Assembly: GCF_049240685.1 (NCBI RefSeq)
Contig: NZ_JBMLSD010000125.1
Location: 1 to 26,173 of the forward strand
Source of the DNA: Flectobacillus sp049240685
GTDB lineage: Bacteria; Bacteroidota; Bacteroidia; Cytophagales; Spirosomataceae
Direction of reading: 5' to 3'
DNA: 26,173 nt
Positions 1 through 8,603 of the stretch are shown here, piece after piece; position 1 is the stretch's first letter; every line of letters starts with the position of its first letter. The notes under the pieces are model-generated. The model saw nothing but the letters and a program-made list of their open reading frames with translations, made no database searches and was not told the DNA's origin. The position numbers and the translations under genes were made by a program.

Positions 1-3000
1 ATAGTATCTCCCACAAATGCTTGAGTAGCAAGTGTAAAATCGGCCTTGAGCGCATTTTTACTGTTGGTGAGGGTGTAGCTTTTTTCGACGGTACATCCTG
101 TTTTGTTAGACACTACTACCTTATAGATACCAGGATTTACAATCGTGTAGGTAGACTGATTTGCTCGGGCTAATTCATTTGTGCCTTCTGTGCCATTAAA
201 ATACCAATGTATATTTTTCCCTTTATTTTTTACCTCCAAAGTAATGCTTTGCCCTATACAGAGGGTATCTGCCCCTTTGCCCGAACCCAGAGCAAAGGTT
301 TCTAAACTGTCTGTTTCTTGAATGGTATTTGTCAATTGTAATTGACAACCATTGGCATCTTTGATTTTGACAAGATAGTTTCCTGCATGAAGCGAGTCAA
401 AGACTCCCTGCCCGCTATTCAGAGCTATGGTTTTACTCAAATTGGCATTACTGAGCAATGCTGTAAACGCACCCACACCTCCAGAGGCTTGGATATTGAG
501 TTTGGCCGTATTTGTGCCGTAACAAATAGGAATTGACTTACTCACTTGTGCCAATATGGCCGATGGCCATTTGAGTTCGACCAAGCGGACGGTGTCTTGA
601 CAGCCTTTTCGATCGACTACTTTGTAGGTATATTGTCCTTGTGTTAGTCCGATAAATCGGTCACTGGATTGCTTGATTGCGTTATCTTGCCAATAGATAT
701 TACCGCCGTTTCCTCCTGTGGCTGTTAGTTGTACAATCCCGTTTGACTCGCCTAAGCATAGGGGATTAGATTTTGAGAATAAACTTAAATCTAATAGTTG
801 CGGTTCGGTTGTTATTAGTTGTGAAGTGGCTAAGCACTTATTGGCATCTTTTACCCAAAAATTGTATTGACCAGCTCTTAATCCCGAAAACAAGCTATCA
901 CTGAAGTAATTTGTACTATCTTTTGAGTAGATATAACTCTTTACGCCACCTGTCACTTTTAGTAAAATAGCTCCATTGTTTTCCCCAAAGCATCTCACTG
1001 TATCTTGATAAACTGGGGTAATCACTAACTTGTCAGGTTGGGCTACCTTGATGCTAGTACTTAATTTACAGTTATTAAAATCATATACATTGACGATATA
1101 GTTATTTGATTTTAGCTTCGAGAAAATACCTGTCGGTTCAAAGGTTTCGGCTACTTCTTGATTTTGTAGTGAATAACGGTAGGGCGGCGTGGCTTGTAAA
1201 CCAAGCACTTGAATCTGCCCTGTTAAATCACCAAAACAGTCATTTTCTTTTATCGTAATTTGGTTTTGTAATTGTGTAGGTTGGTTCAGGATATAATTTA
1301 CCGTATCCACACAATTGTGACTATCTATTACATAAAATGTATAGGTTTTTGAATACAAATTTGAAAACTCCTTCGTATTTCCTGAACCGTCTATTGTACT
1401 CACTATTCCTTCAAAATTTGCTCTGTAATTCGGAGTTCCGCCTGTGACTGTAATATTGATTTTACCATTGCCATCGCCATAACATAATGGCATTGTACCA
1501 ACAGATACTGTTTTAATTTTAGCAGGTTCTTTCAAAACTATATTACTGACGGTTGCTGTGCAGCCTTTGCGATCTGTTACCTTTACGGCATAGTTACCAT
1601 CTGGAAGATTGTTGAAATAGCTGCTGCTTTGACTTCGACTTTGGTAGTCAATCGTGTATACATTTCCGTTATTGCCACCAGTAGAACTTACCTCAATAAA
1701 CCCATCTTTTGATTGATAACATAAGGGATTCATGAAATCCTTTTGGGATATTGCTAGTAGATTCGGCTCGGTCAAGGTTAAGGTTTTCTCTGTTTTACAC
1801 TGATTAGCATCTTTTGCATGAACAGTATAAGTACCTTTTCCTAATCCGCTAAAGCTATTATTTGAGATATAATTTGTACCGTCTAGGGAATAACTATATG
1901 CTGGAGTACCCCCTTGGGTGGGAATGGATATAAGGCCATTGGTTTCGCCAAAACAGCGAATTGTATCTTGATAATAGGGCGTTATCACCAGTTGAGGTGG
2001 TTCTATCAAGGTAATTGTTTTAGTACTAATACAATTATTAGCATCTTTTACCCAAATGGTATAATCACCTTTTTTGAGATTCTCAAAATTAGTTTCATTT
2101 TGATAGCTTTGATTATCTTTTGAAAAACGATAAGGTGAAATACCTCCTGTGGCACTGGCAAAAATTTTACCTGAAGCATCACCAAAACATAAGTTATCGT
2201 TCTTTGAGAGTTCTTCTACTAACAGTGTTGGTTCTGAAATCTGCACCTGAAGACTATCCTGACATCCCAAAGCATTAAGACTCGTTAGTTTGTAGCTCCC
2301 TTTTGCCAAACTCTCAAATCTACCAGAAGATTGCCACCCACCATTATTAATGTTATACTGAAAAGGTGCTTGGTTGTTATTCCCAGCTACTACTATTGTA
2401 CCTGTATACCCTCCAAAACATAAGGCATCTGATTTACTCACCAACTGCAAATCTGAGCGGTTTTGTTCTTTTAGCTCTACACTCAGTACGTACTTACAAC
2501 TTTGTGGTGTATCTCTGATTTCTATAGCATATATATTAGGGGATAGATTGCTAAAATAAGGATTACTGGTTTCTGGATTGTTATTGAGTTTGTAGACATA
2601 CCCTCCATTTCCTCCTGTTACATTTACGACCGAAATATTACCATCTGAGTAGGTACAATTGATACCTGAAACCTGATAATTAGCCTTAATCCCATTAGGC
2701 GTTGATAGGTCAATATTTTGTCTATAGTAGCACAACTCATCGCTAACGGTGACTACATACGTTCCCGAAGATAATCCTGAAAATTGTGAATTAGTGGAAG
2801 CCGTTTGTTGAGTTGATAATTGATAGCTGTAGCCATTTCTACCTCCTTGAACATTGATGATACTAATGACTCCATCACTAGCATTACAAGTACTAGGTAA
2901 AGATTTATTTATATCGAAAGTTATTTTTGAACTTTTGGGAATAATCGTTACCGTATAATTTTTACTACAACCTCTAACATCCGTAGCAGTTACACGATAA

Positions 3001-6000
3001 TCACCAGCTACCAACTCGTTGAAATAACCAGAGGTATTGTTTGAAGGGTTTATCGAGTTTCCAAGACTATTTACACCAGTAAGCGTGTAGCTAAAACCCC
3101 CATTCGAACCTGTTGCCAAAACTTTAGCCTCTCCTTTTGAGTAATAGTCACAGTCTACATCTTTTTTCATTAAGGTAGAAAAGACAATATCTGAGGGCTG
3201 AGATAGGTTTATACCTCCAAGGCTAAAAGTACAATTATTAGCATCTTTACCATACACCATATAATTGCCTGCTGAGAGCTGTTCAAAGCTAGGATTAGAT
3301 TGTAAGGTATTTGTGCTCAAGCCCACCAAATATGGAGCTGTACCTCCTTGGCTAGTGACCACAATTTTTCCTGTTTTATTTTCATAACAAGAAAGATTTT
3401 CTGAAGAGGTTAGCGTAATGGTGTAGGCTTGTGCAGGCTGAGATACCGTCGTTTGAACAGATTTTTGACAATTGTTCCCATCCTTTACCAAAAAGGAATA
3501 GGTTCCGCTTGTCAAATTATTGAAAGTGTTTGCCGTTTGAAAGGTACTTCCATCCATGGTATAGCTATAATTGCCCACACCACCGTTAGTTTGAAGGCTT
3601 ACAACACCATCGCTACCTTGATAACATTTTACTGCTGAGACAGATGACACTGTAAATATTATGTCGGTAGGCTGTGTAATAGTTTTATTAGAACTAGTTG
3701 TAATACAAGCATTTGCATCTTTTACCCATACTTTATAATCTCCAATAGCCAGAGCGCCAAATGTATCGTTATTTTGATAGGTAATGCCATCTAAAGAGTA
3801 CTGATACGGTCCAACTCCCCCAGATGCCAAACCTTTAATGATACCCGAGTTTCCTCCATAACAAAGGACTTGGCTAAGTATATCGAAATTTGCTAAAACT
3901 ACCGTTGGCTCTGTTATCTGAACGCTTTTTTGTAATAGACAGTTATTGGCATCTTTTAAGGAAACCATATAATTTCCTGCATTAAGACCAGTAAATTGAT
4001 TTGTAGAAAGAAAGTTGACGTTGTCTATAGAATACACATAAGCTCCAACACCGCCGCTGGCATTAGCTGTAAACGAGCCAGTTGCCTCTCCCTTACATTT
4101 CACTGCTGTACTTTGAAAGTTCATCTCCAATGCACTAGGCTCAACCAAGGTGGTTGCACTACTTTGCAATGCTTTTACACAACCCGTTAGGTCTTTTACA
4201 AAAATAGAATAGGCTCCTGCTTTTAGTCCAGAGAAAACATTGTTGCTTTGGTAATTTGTACCTTCCTGACTATAGGTATAACCTCCATTTCCACCAGCAG
4301 CCTGAATGCTAAGTTGACCTGTCGATGCTCCATTACAAAGAATATCTTGCTTTTGAGTGACAGTTATGACAATATCGCTGGCTTCGAGCAGTTCGGCCTG
4401 CATGGTAGTTATACATTGATGACTATCTTGTACCTGAATGGTGTATTGACCTGCTCGAAGGTTTGAAAGAGTATTATCGGAACTATAACTGGATTGGGTA
4501 CTTAATTTATAACTATAAGGTAAAGTTCCTCCTGATGCATTGATAACCAACTGCCCTGTACTGTTTCCATAACAGAGTATATCTTGTTTACTTTGAAGAG
4601 TAGCTAACAATACTGAAGGCTCAGTGATAGTGGTTATACCTGATTCTTTGACACATCCATTTGCGTCTTTTACCCAAATTTTATAATTGCCTGCTCCTAA
4701 ATTATTTCTTAGTGAATTGCTAGAATAACTGGTATTATCCAAGGAATATTCATAAGGTGCGATTCCACCAGAAGCAGCTAGTGACAGAACTCCATCTTTT
4801 TGTCCGTTACAAGAGATTTGATTTTGGACAGTTATGGCAGGAACTACCTCGCTGGGTTGTGTAATCGTGCCAGTGGTAGTAATATTACAGAGATTATCTT
4901 TAACAATAATTTGATAATTTCCTGCTGTTAATCCCTGAATTTGTGAAGTTGTACCAAAGTTTATGCCTCCATCAATCGAGTATTGAATAGTTCCATTGGC
5001 AACGGAGTTAGAAGAATTAATTGTGAAACTACCATTGTTACCTCCAAAACAACTTACGTTGGAAGGGGTGATTGTCGGAGGCAACAACTTACTGTCAGAA
5101 CTGATAGTGATTCCAGAGTTGGTACTGACACATCCACTCAAATCCTTGACATAGCCAGTGTAATTACCTGTGGCTAGATTGTCAAATTGAGCAGTAGATA
5201 CATAATTCTGGCCATCTATCGAGTAAGTGTAAAAGCCTGTTCCACCCGAGGCTGAAAGGCTAATTCTTCCGTTTTTTTGATTAAAACAAGTTTCATTTTG
5301 TACCGAACTCGATAAAGCCAGAGGGCTGTTTCCATTTACAGTGGCAGATGTTGTTGACTCACAACCAGAAGCATCCTTTACTTTAATGGTATAATTTCCG
5401 GGGGCTAACCCGCTAAATGTGCTATTAGTTTGAAAACTTCCATTATTCAAAGAATAACTCAACGGGGCTTGTCCTCCGTTTGCCAATACACTGATACTTC
5501 CCGAGTTTGTACCTGCACATGCAGAGTTCACCACTGTGGTAGAAAGTGACATATCTTCCACAACCTGTAACTTTTGATAGACATTCAGGGCACCATCGAC
5601 AGTCGCACTAACATAGTGCACTCCCGAACTTGCAGGACTGAGTTTAACGCCTGTGCGGTACGGCAATACAGCACTATTGTCTAAGGTACCTGTGGTGGTA
5701 GTGTACTTTACAAATCTGTCCAATTTACCATACTCTACACCATCGACATAGATACGATAAGAATTTTCATCAAAGGTAATTTTATAGCTGCTATTACTAA
5801 AATCGCCATCATAATGACTTATGTCATACTCGCCCAAATAATTTCGCTTCCAAATTTCAAAGCTATTATTCGTAATAAAGCGGACTTGCACACCTCCTAC
5901 TCCGAAGGTGAAATCAAATCCGCTAGTATTACTTCCATTATGTTTGTACTCAATAGAATAAGGCGTAGAGCCTGAATAATAGGCATTTGCGGTTAGTTTT

Positions 6001-6668
6001 AAAAAATTTGAAGTACTTACCTGCCCAGACGAAATTTGATAGCTTGTTGAATTCCCAGCAAAATAGCTTGAAAAATCTCCAGCAGAAATCGTTGCGCCAT
6101 TTACTTTGAAGGTTCCCAAACTGATAGGTGACTCTGTTGTAATATCTATCACCGTGGCCATGAGAACGTGGGCATTAATCGAAATTGGTTCACATTTTCC
6201 TACCTGTACTGCGGTAGAAAGCTTTTCGTAGGCAGGCAATGAGTATGTTGCACCAATCCCATTGCTCTGATAGCTATTGCCTTGTGGAATCTCAATATAC
6301 ACATAGTCATCAGATACAACCACAGGGTCTGAGGTTTCGTTGAGACATACATCTTTAACGACTAATACATCGTTGGGTTTTAAGAAACCAAACTCTATAG
6401 CCGCACTATAAAATCCTCCACGAGTGCCTCCACCCACATAAAAAAATGAGTTGGGATATCCTGAGCCCATGAAGTAATCTTGTCCCTCTATGAGCTTTAC
6501 GCCGTTTTTATAAAACTCATAGCAATTCCTGTCTGTAGATAGCATTTGTCGAACCACTAGGCTACGATCTGTGAACTTTTTTAAATCCAAAACTGGTTTG
6601 CTAACTTGAGCTAAACCCTTTTGTAACAATGTAAAACACAATACGATTAGGAGTAGTATTTTTTTCAT
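1..6668 (-). CDS. Giant secreted SprB-repeat adhesin (3' end outside window)
   Basis: The reading frame is open from an ATG at 6668 to the window edge, about 2,222 codons without a stop, so the C-terminus is missing. Residues 1-20 form a signal peptide (MKK, hydrophobic core, GLA|Q). Residues ~21-370 are a beta-rich head with no clear family; ~230-345 looks lectin/jelly-roll-like. From ~372 to ~2121 there are about 22 tandem units of ~79 residues. Each has a CfG-x-x-nG start, a central GG-x-x-pYxYS, an fsgLxaGxY stretch and a final vkDaxxC, which is the SprB repeat pattern. They are followed by an Ig-like domain (~2122-2206) and the start of a PKD-like domain. SprB of Flavobacterium is a type IX-secreted, cell-surface gliding adhesin; a T9SS C-terminal signal is expected but lies outside the window. 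Surface adhesion, possibly gliding, is an inference. Confidence 0.85.
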   Translation of the reverse strand, partial: MKKILLLIVLCFTLLQKGLAQVSKPVLDLKKFTDRSLVVRQMLSTDRNCYEFYKNGVKLIEGQDYFMGSGYPNSFFYVGGGTRGGFYSAAIEFGFLKPNDVLVVKDVCLNETSDPVVVSDDYVYIEIPQGNSYQSNGIGATYSLPAYEKLSTAVQVGKCEPISINAHVLMATVIDITTESPISLGTFKVNGATISAGDFSSYFAGNSTSYQISSGQVSTSNFLKLTANAYYSGSTPYSIEYKHNGSNTSGFDFTFGVGGVQVRFITNNSFEIWKRNYLGEYDISHYDGDFSNSSYKITFDENSYRIYVDGVEYGKLDRFVKYTTTTGTLDNSAVLPYRTGVKLSPASSGVHYVSATVDGALNVYQKLQVVEDMSLSTTVVNSACAGTNSGSISVLANGGQAPLSYSLNNGSFQTNSTFSGLAPGNYTIKVKDASGCESTTSATVNGNSPLALSSSVQNETCFNQKNGRISLSASGGTGFYTYSIDGQNYVSTAQFDNLATGNYTGYVKDLSGCVSTNSGITISSDSKLLPPTITPSNVSCFGGNNGSFTINSSNSVANGTIQYSIDGGINFGTTSQIQGLTAGNYQIIVKDNLCNITTTGTITQPSEVVPAITVQNQISCNGQKDGVLSLAASGGIAPYEYSLDNTSYSSNSLRNNLGAGNYKIWVKDANGCVKESGITTITEPSVLLATLQSKQDILCYGNSTGQLVINASGGTLPYSYKLSTQSSYSSDNTLSNLRAGQYTIQVQDSHQCITTMQAELLEASDIVITVTQKQDILCNGASTGQLSIQAAGGNGGYTYSQEGTNYQSNNVFSGLKAGAYSIFVKDLTGCVKALQSSATTLVEPSALEMNFQSTAVKCKGEATGSFTANASGGVGAYVYSIDNVNFLSTNQFTGLNAGNYMVSLKDANNCLLQKSVQITEPTVVLANFDILSQVLCYGGNSGIIKGLASGGVGPYQYSLDGITYQNNDTFGALAIGDYKVWVKDANACITTSSNKTITQPTDIIFTVSSVSAVKCYQGSDGVVSLQTNGGVGNYSYTMDGSTFQTANTFNNLTSGTYSFLVKDGNNCQKSVQTTVSQPAQAYTITLTSSENLSCYENKTGKIVVTSQGGTAPYLVGLSTNTLQSNPSFEQLSAGNYMVYGKDANNCTFSLGGINLSQPSDIVFSTLMKKDVDCDYYSKGEAKVLATGSNGGFSYTLTGVNSLGNSINPSNNTSGYFNELVAGDYRVTATDVRGCSKNYTVTIIPKSSKITFDINKSLPSTCNASDGVISIINVQGGRNGYSYQLSTQQTASTNSQFSGLSSGTYVVTVSDELCYYRQNIDLSTPNGIKANYQVSGINCTYSDGNISVVNVTGGNGGYVYKLNNNPETSNPYFSNLSPNIYAIEIRDTPQSCKYVLSVELKEQNRSDLQLVSKSDALCFGGYTGTIVVAGNNNQAPFQYNINNGGWQSSGRFESLAKGSYKLTSLNALGCQDSLQVQISEPTLLVEELSKNDNLCFGDASGKIFASATGGISPYRFSKDNQSYQNETNFENLKKGDYTIWVKDANNCISTKTITLIEPPQLVITPYYQDTIRCFGETNGLISIPTQGGTPAYSYSLDGTNYISNNSFSGLGKGTYTVHAKDANQCKTEKTLTLTEPNLLAISQKDFMNPLCYQSKDGFIEVSSTGGNNGNVYTIDYQSRSQSSSYFNNLPDGNYAVKVTDRKGCTATVSNIVLKEPAKIKTVSVGTMPLCYGDGNGKINITVTGGTPNYRANFEGIVSTIDGSGNTKEFSNLYSKTYTFYVIDSHNCVDTVNYILNQPTQLQNQITIKENDCFGDLTGQIQVLGLQATPPYRYSLQNQEVAETFEPTGIFSKLKSNNYIVNVYDFNNCKLSTSIKVAQPDKLVITPVYQDTVRCFGENNGAILLKVTGGVKSYIYSKDSTNYFSDSLFSGLRAGQYNFWVKDANKCLATSQLITTEPQLLDLSLFSKSNPLCLGESNGIVQLTATGGNGGNIYWQDNAIKQSSDRFIGLTQGQYTYKVVDRKGCQDTVRLVELKWPSAILAQVSKSIPICYGTNTAKLNIQASGGVGAFTALLSNANLSKTIALNSGQGVFDSLHAGNYLVKIKDANGCQLQLTNTIQETDSLETFALGSGKGADTLCIGQSITLEVKNKGKNIHWYFNGTEGTNELARANQSTYTIVNPGIYKVVVSNKTGCTVEKSYTLTNSKNALKADFTLATQAFVGDT
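307..5555 (-). repeat. ~22 tandem SprB-type protein repeats (~238 bp each)
   Basis: This is the internal repeat array of the giant adhesin gene. Units are diverged at DNA level, but phrases recur about every 238 bp, for example the codons for KDANxC and the first-cysteine motif C-[FYN]-G. All 22 units keep both the early and the late cysteine. Units 15-18 (about 1269-2219) and units 19-22 (about 303-1268) match each other in order, indicating a four-unit block duplication. Unit boundaries were placed by eye and may be off by a few codons. Confidence 0.8.
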
Positions 6669-6807
6669 TTTTATATTAATAGCAAGATGAAATAAGTTAT
6701 TAGTCAACAGCTTATCGGTGAAGATAATGCGTTCAAAATCAAAAGGATATTACTATCATTTATCTCAAGGAGACCATTTATAATATCATGGCTGTTCGTT
6801 AAGAATA

Positions 6808-7998
6808 TTATTCTATGGCTAATACAAATCTGGTTTTGATTTGATACAGTATCGTAGTTTCATTACTAAGAATCAGGCTGATACCATATTTACCTTTGGT
6901 CTGAGGAACCTCAAAGCTTAGGCGTTTATTTGCAGGGCTATAGAGTGCATTTTGTACAAAACTATTGTTGTTACTTTCCAGTTGGATTTGATAGAACCTC
7001 GCTGGAATTTTCTCGAAATTTGAAGTAGTAAATCCTACATTTGTACCCGCTTTAAGTGTAGTTTCGCTTACTTTCTCGGAATCAATTAAATAGGGCATAT
7101 CCTTGGAGTACACCGTAATCGATTGTGCAAACGTTGAACTTTCCTTTTTCAAAGAAGAGTTAATAACTTTAATTTGATAGTTACCTTCTTTAATAGTAGT
7201 GGGCACCTTGCAGAGTAGGGTATTGTTACTAATACTTGCAGGAATAGATATAGAGGCGACACCACTACCCGTCAGTTTGAGTTGGTACTCATAATTTTTG
7301 GAGAAATATTTACCAAAAACCTTCATATTTTCTTCTTGAATTACATCCAGATAATCCAGAGAATCAATAGAAGGGGTTGGATATTCCACTTGTATAGGTT
7401 GATTGTACTCAGTTGTTTTATTTTTTACTCGAAGTGCTAAAAAGTATTTCCCTGGTAATAAATTGTCTTGAGAAGAAACTCTTACATGTAATGAATCTAT
7501 TAGTTCAGTTTTTAAAGGGGTAGCTGTACTTCCATCGCTGATCGAAGCTTGTACATCGGTAGGGTTGAGGCCAAAGTATTTACCAAAAACCTCAATTGTT
7601 GCTCCTGCTTCGATAGTGTCTTTATCGATGCTTGTAATTTCTGGTAAAGGTTGCTCATTTGAAATTACGTTTACTTCATAAATCACTTTTTCACCCGACT
7701 GTGACACTAAGGTATAATACACTACTCTCGTAAAATTTTGAGGTACGGTTACGGCAGGAATAACTGTAGAAGCGTTTTGAGTTTTTATGATAGGAACAAC
7801 TGAGGTTAAATTTGATTGATAAGGTACCAAAAGCGTGATTTTCTTTTGAGCCTCTGAAATATCGGCTTTAAGTACCTGAATCCCATCCAAAGAAATTGAG
7901 CTAATGGTGGGTAAAATACTGATTAAGTCTTTTTCTGTTTTACAAGAAAAAAAGACAGCGAGACAAGAAAAAACAATTAAGTGTAGTTTTATTTTCAT
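6808..7998 (-). CDS. Putative surface lipoprotein with IPT/TIG-like Ig domains
   Basis: I chose the ATG at 7998 (396 residues); the TTG four codons upstream gives a poorer signal sequence. Residues 1-19 are a lipoprotein signal peptide with Cys19 after FFS, a slightly unusual lipobox. Residues ~32-112 resemble the DUF5018-type beta domain found at the start of many Bacteroidota surface lipoproteins. Residues ~118-206 are an IPT/TIG-like domain containing EVFGKYFG, and ~209-297 a second one with the near copy KVFGKYFS. Residues ~302-396 are probably a third beta domain. No catalytic motif is visible, so a binding or scaffold role at the outer membrane is inferred. The gene lies 139 bp upstream of the giant adhesin on the same strand, so co-transcription and a partnership are plausible. 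The exact function is unknown. Confidence 0.7.
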   Translation of the reverse strand: MKIKLHLIVFSCLAVFFSCKTEKDLISILPTISSISLDGIQVLKADISEAQKKITLLVPYQSNLTSVVPIIKTQNASTVIPAVTVPQNFTRVVYYTLVSQSGEKVIYEVNVISNEQPLPEITSIDKDTIEAGATIEVFGKYFGLNPTDVQASISDGSTATPLKTELIDSLHVRVSSQDNLLPGKYFLALRVKNKTTEYNQPIQVEYPTPSIDSLDYLDVIQEENMKVFGKYFSKNYEYQLKLTGSGVASISIPASISNNTLLCKVPTTIKEGNYQIKVINSSLKKESSTFAQSITVYSKDMPYLIDSEKVSETTLKAGTNVGFTTSNFEKIPARFYQIQLESNNNSFVQNALYSPANKRLSFEVPQTKGKYGISLILSNETTILYQIKTRFVLAIE

Positions 7999-8097
7999 AA
8001 TAAATAGCAAAAAACAATAAACTTGTATTAAATAAGAAAAAACTAAAGTACTTATTTATTTCAAAATTTTATTCTTATTTGACTATAAATTTTAAAA

Positions 8098-8325
8098 TTA
8101 GTCACATTTTTTTTGAATGAGTGGATTATTACTTGTTGTAGCATCAATAGGAGGACGGAAATAGGCCGTATACATTACGCCTTGATTAGCAAGCACTAAG
8201 GTGCATATTCTGAAATTGTGTAGACTTTTTGAATGGTGCTTACTGTGCAACACTAAACTCTAATTTTCTTCGTAATAGGCTAAAATCTGTGAGTAAAACG
8301 CATCAAAAAGTTTAGGATAGCATCA
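8098..8325 (-). pseudogene. Possible decayed coding remnant
   Basis: Read on the minus strand in a single frame, this stretch gives coding-like text interrupted by stops. From about 8319 it reads CYPKLFDAFYSQILAYYEEN, then a TAG at 8260-8262, then 53 codons (8101-8259) that include VMYTAYFRPPIDATTSNNPL, and a TAA at 8098. There is no good start codon and the family is not recognised. The composition looks more protein-like than random AT-rich spacer, but the stretch is short and could be chance. It is listed because an interrupted frame next to an unusual hairpin may mark a degraded gene. Confidence 0.22.
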
Positions 8326-8343
8326 CAAAAGACTTTTCACCCC

Positions 8344-8417
8344 ATGCCTATTGCTAACCGACTAATGCACACAACTTAAATCTAATTTAATCTGCACTAG
8401 CCTATAGCATTAGGCAT
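8344..8417. repeat. Long three-part imperfect inverted repeat (hairpin)
   Basis: Three nested pairs of arms can be read. Outer: 8344-8356 ATGCCTATTGCTA with 8405-8417 TAGCATTAGGCAT (12 of 13 pair). Middle: 8362-8369 CTAATGCA with 8393-8400 TGCACTAG (7 of 8 pair). Inner: 8376-8381 TTAAAT with 8385-8390 ATTTAA (perfect) around a 3-nt loop. Small internal loops separate the stems. It has no U-tract, so it does not look like a simple terminator. A structured RNA or a miniature mobile or REP-like element is possible. Confidence 0.55.
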
Positions 8418-8515
8418 AAGGCTACATAGAATTTGGCATGAAAACATAAAGACCTTTTTCTGCGGAAGGGTATTTATTTTCTTAAATCAATAATCTAATT
8501 TTATTTTGCTCAATT

Positions 8516-8596
8516 ATGGATACAACTCTGTACAAAAAATCAAGTCTTGTCGGAGTCTGGCAACATGTTACCGTTTACAACCGAGAGTTGAAATAG
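8516..8596 (+). other. 26-codon ORF, doubtful
   Basis: This short plus-strand ORF (ATG 8516, TAG 8594-8596) reads LVGVWQHVTVYNRELK at its end. That recalls the start of lipocalin-like or DUF4488-type small secreted proteins, which often open with a VG-x-W phrase. It has no signal peptide and stops early. It may be a gene fragment or chance; the evidence is weak. Confidence 0.12.
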
Positions 8597-8603
8597 TTAT
8601 TTC

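Larger units (their letters stand above)
8011..8603. other. 593-bp gap with hairpin and possible gene remnants
   Basis: No intact gene is recognisable here. The stretch holds a 74-nt three-part hairpin (8344-8417), a minus-strand coding-like stretch ending at 8098 and interrupted by stops, and a 26-codon plus-strand ORF (8516-8596). The segment nearest the lipoprotein gene (8011-8097) is very AT-rich and would carry that gene's promoter, but I see no convincing box. Confidence 0.5.

Noticed and set aside
342..5177. Seven short plus-strand ORFs (60-72 codons) inside 1-6668
   Set aside because: All are antisense to the giant adhesin frame, lack family motifs or signals, and overlap a continuous open frame of more than 2,200 codons.
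307..5555. Regular repeats suggesting a CRISPR array or satellite DNA
   Set aside because: The ~238-bp period is far longer than CRISPR units, the DNA copies are diverged, and one long minus-strand frame crosses them all as SprB-type protein repeats.
8029..8058. TAAATAAG/CTTATTTA inverted repeat upstream of the lipoprotein gene
   Set aside because: Pure A/T-rich arms with a 14-nt loop are expected by chance in this spacer.
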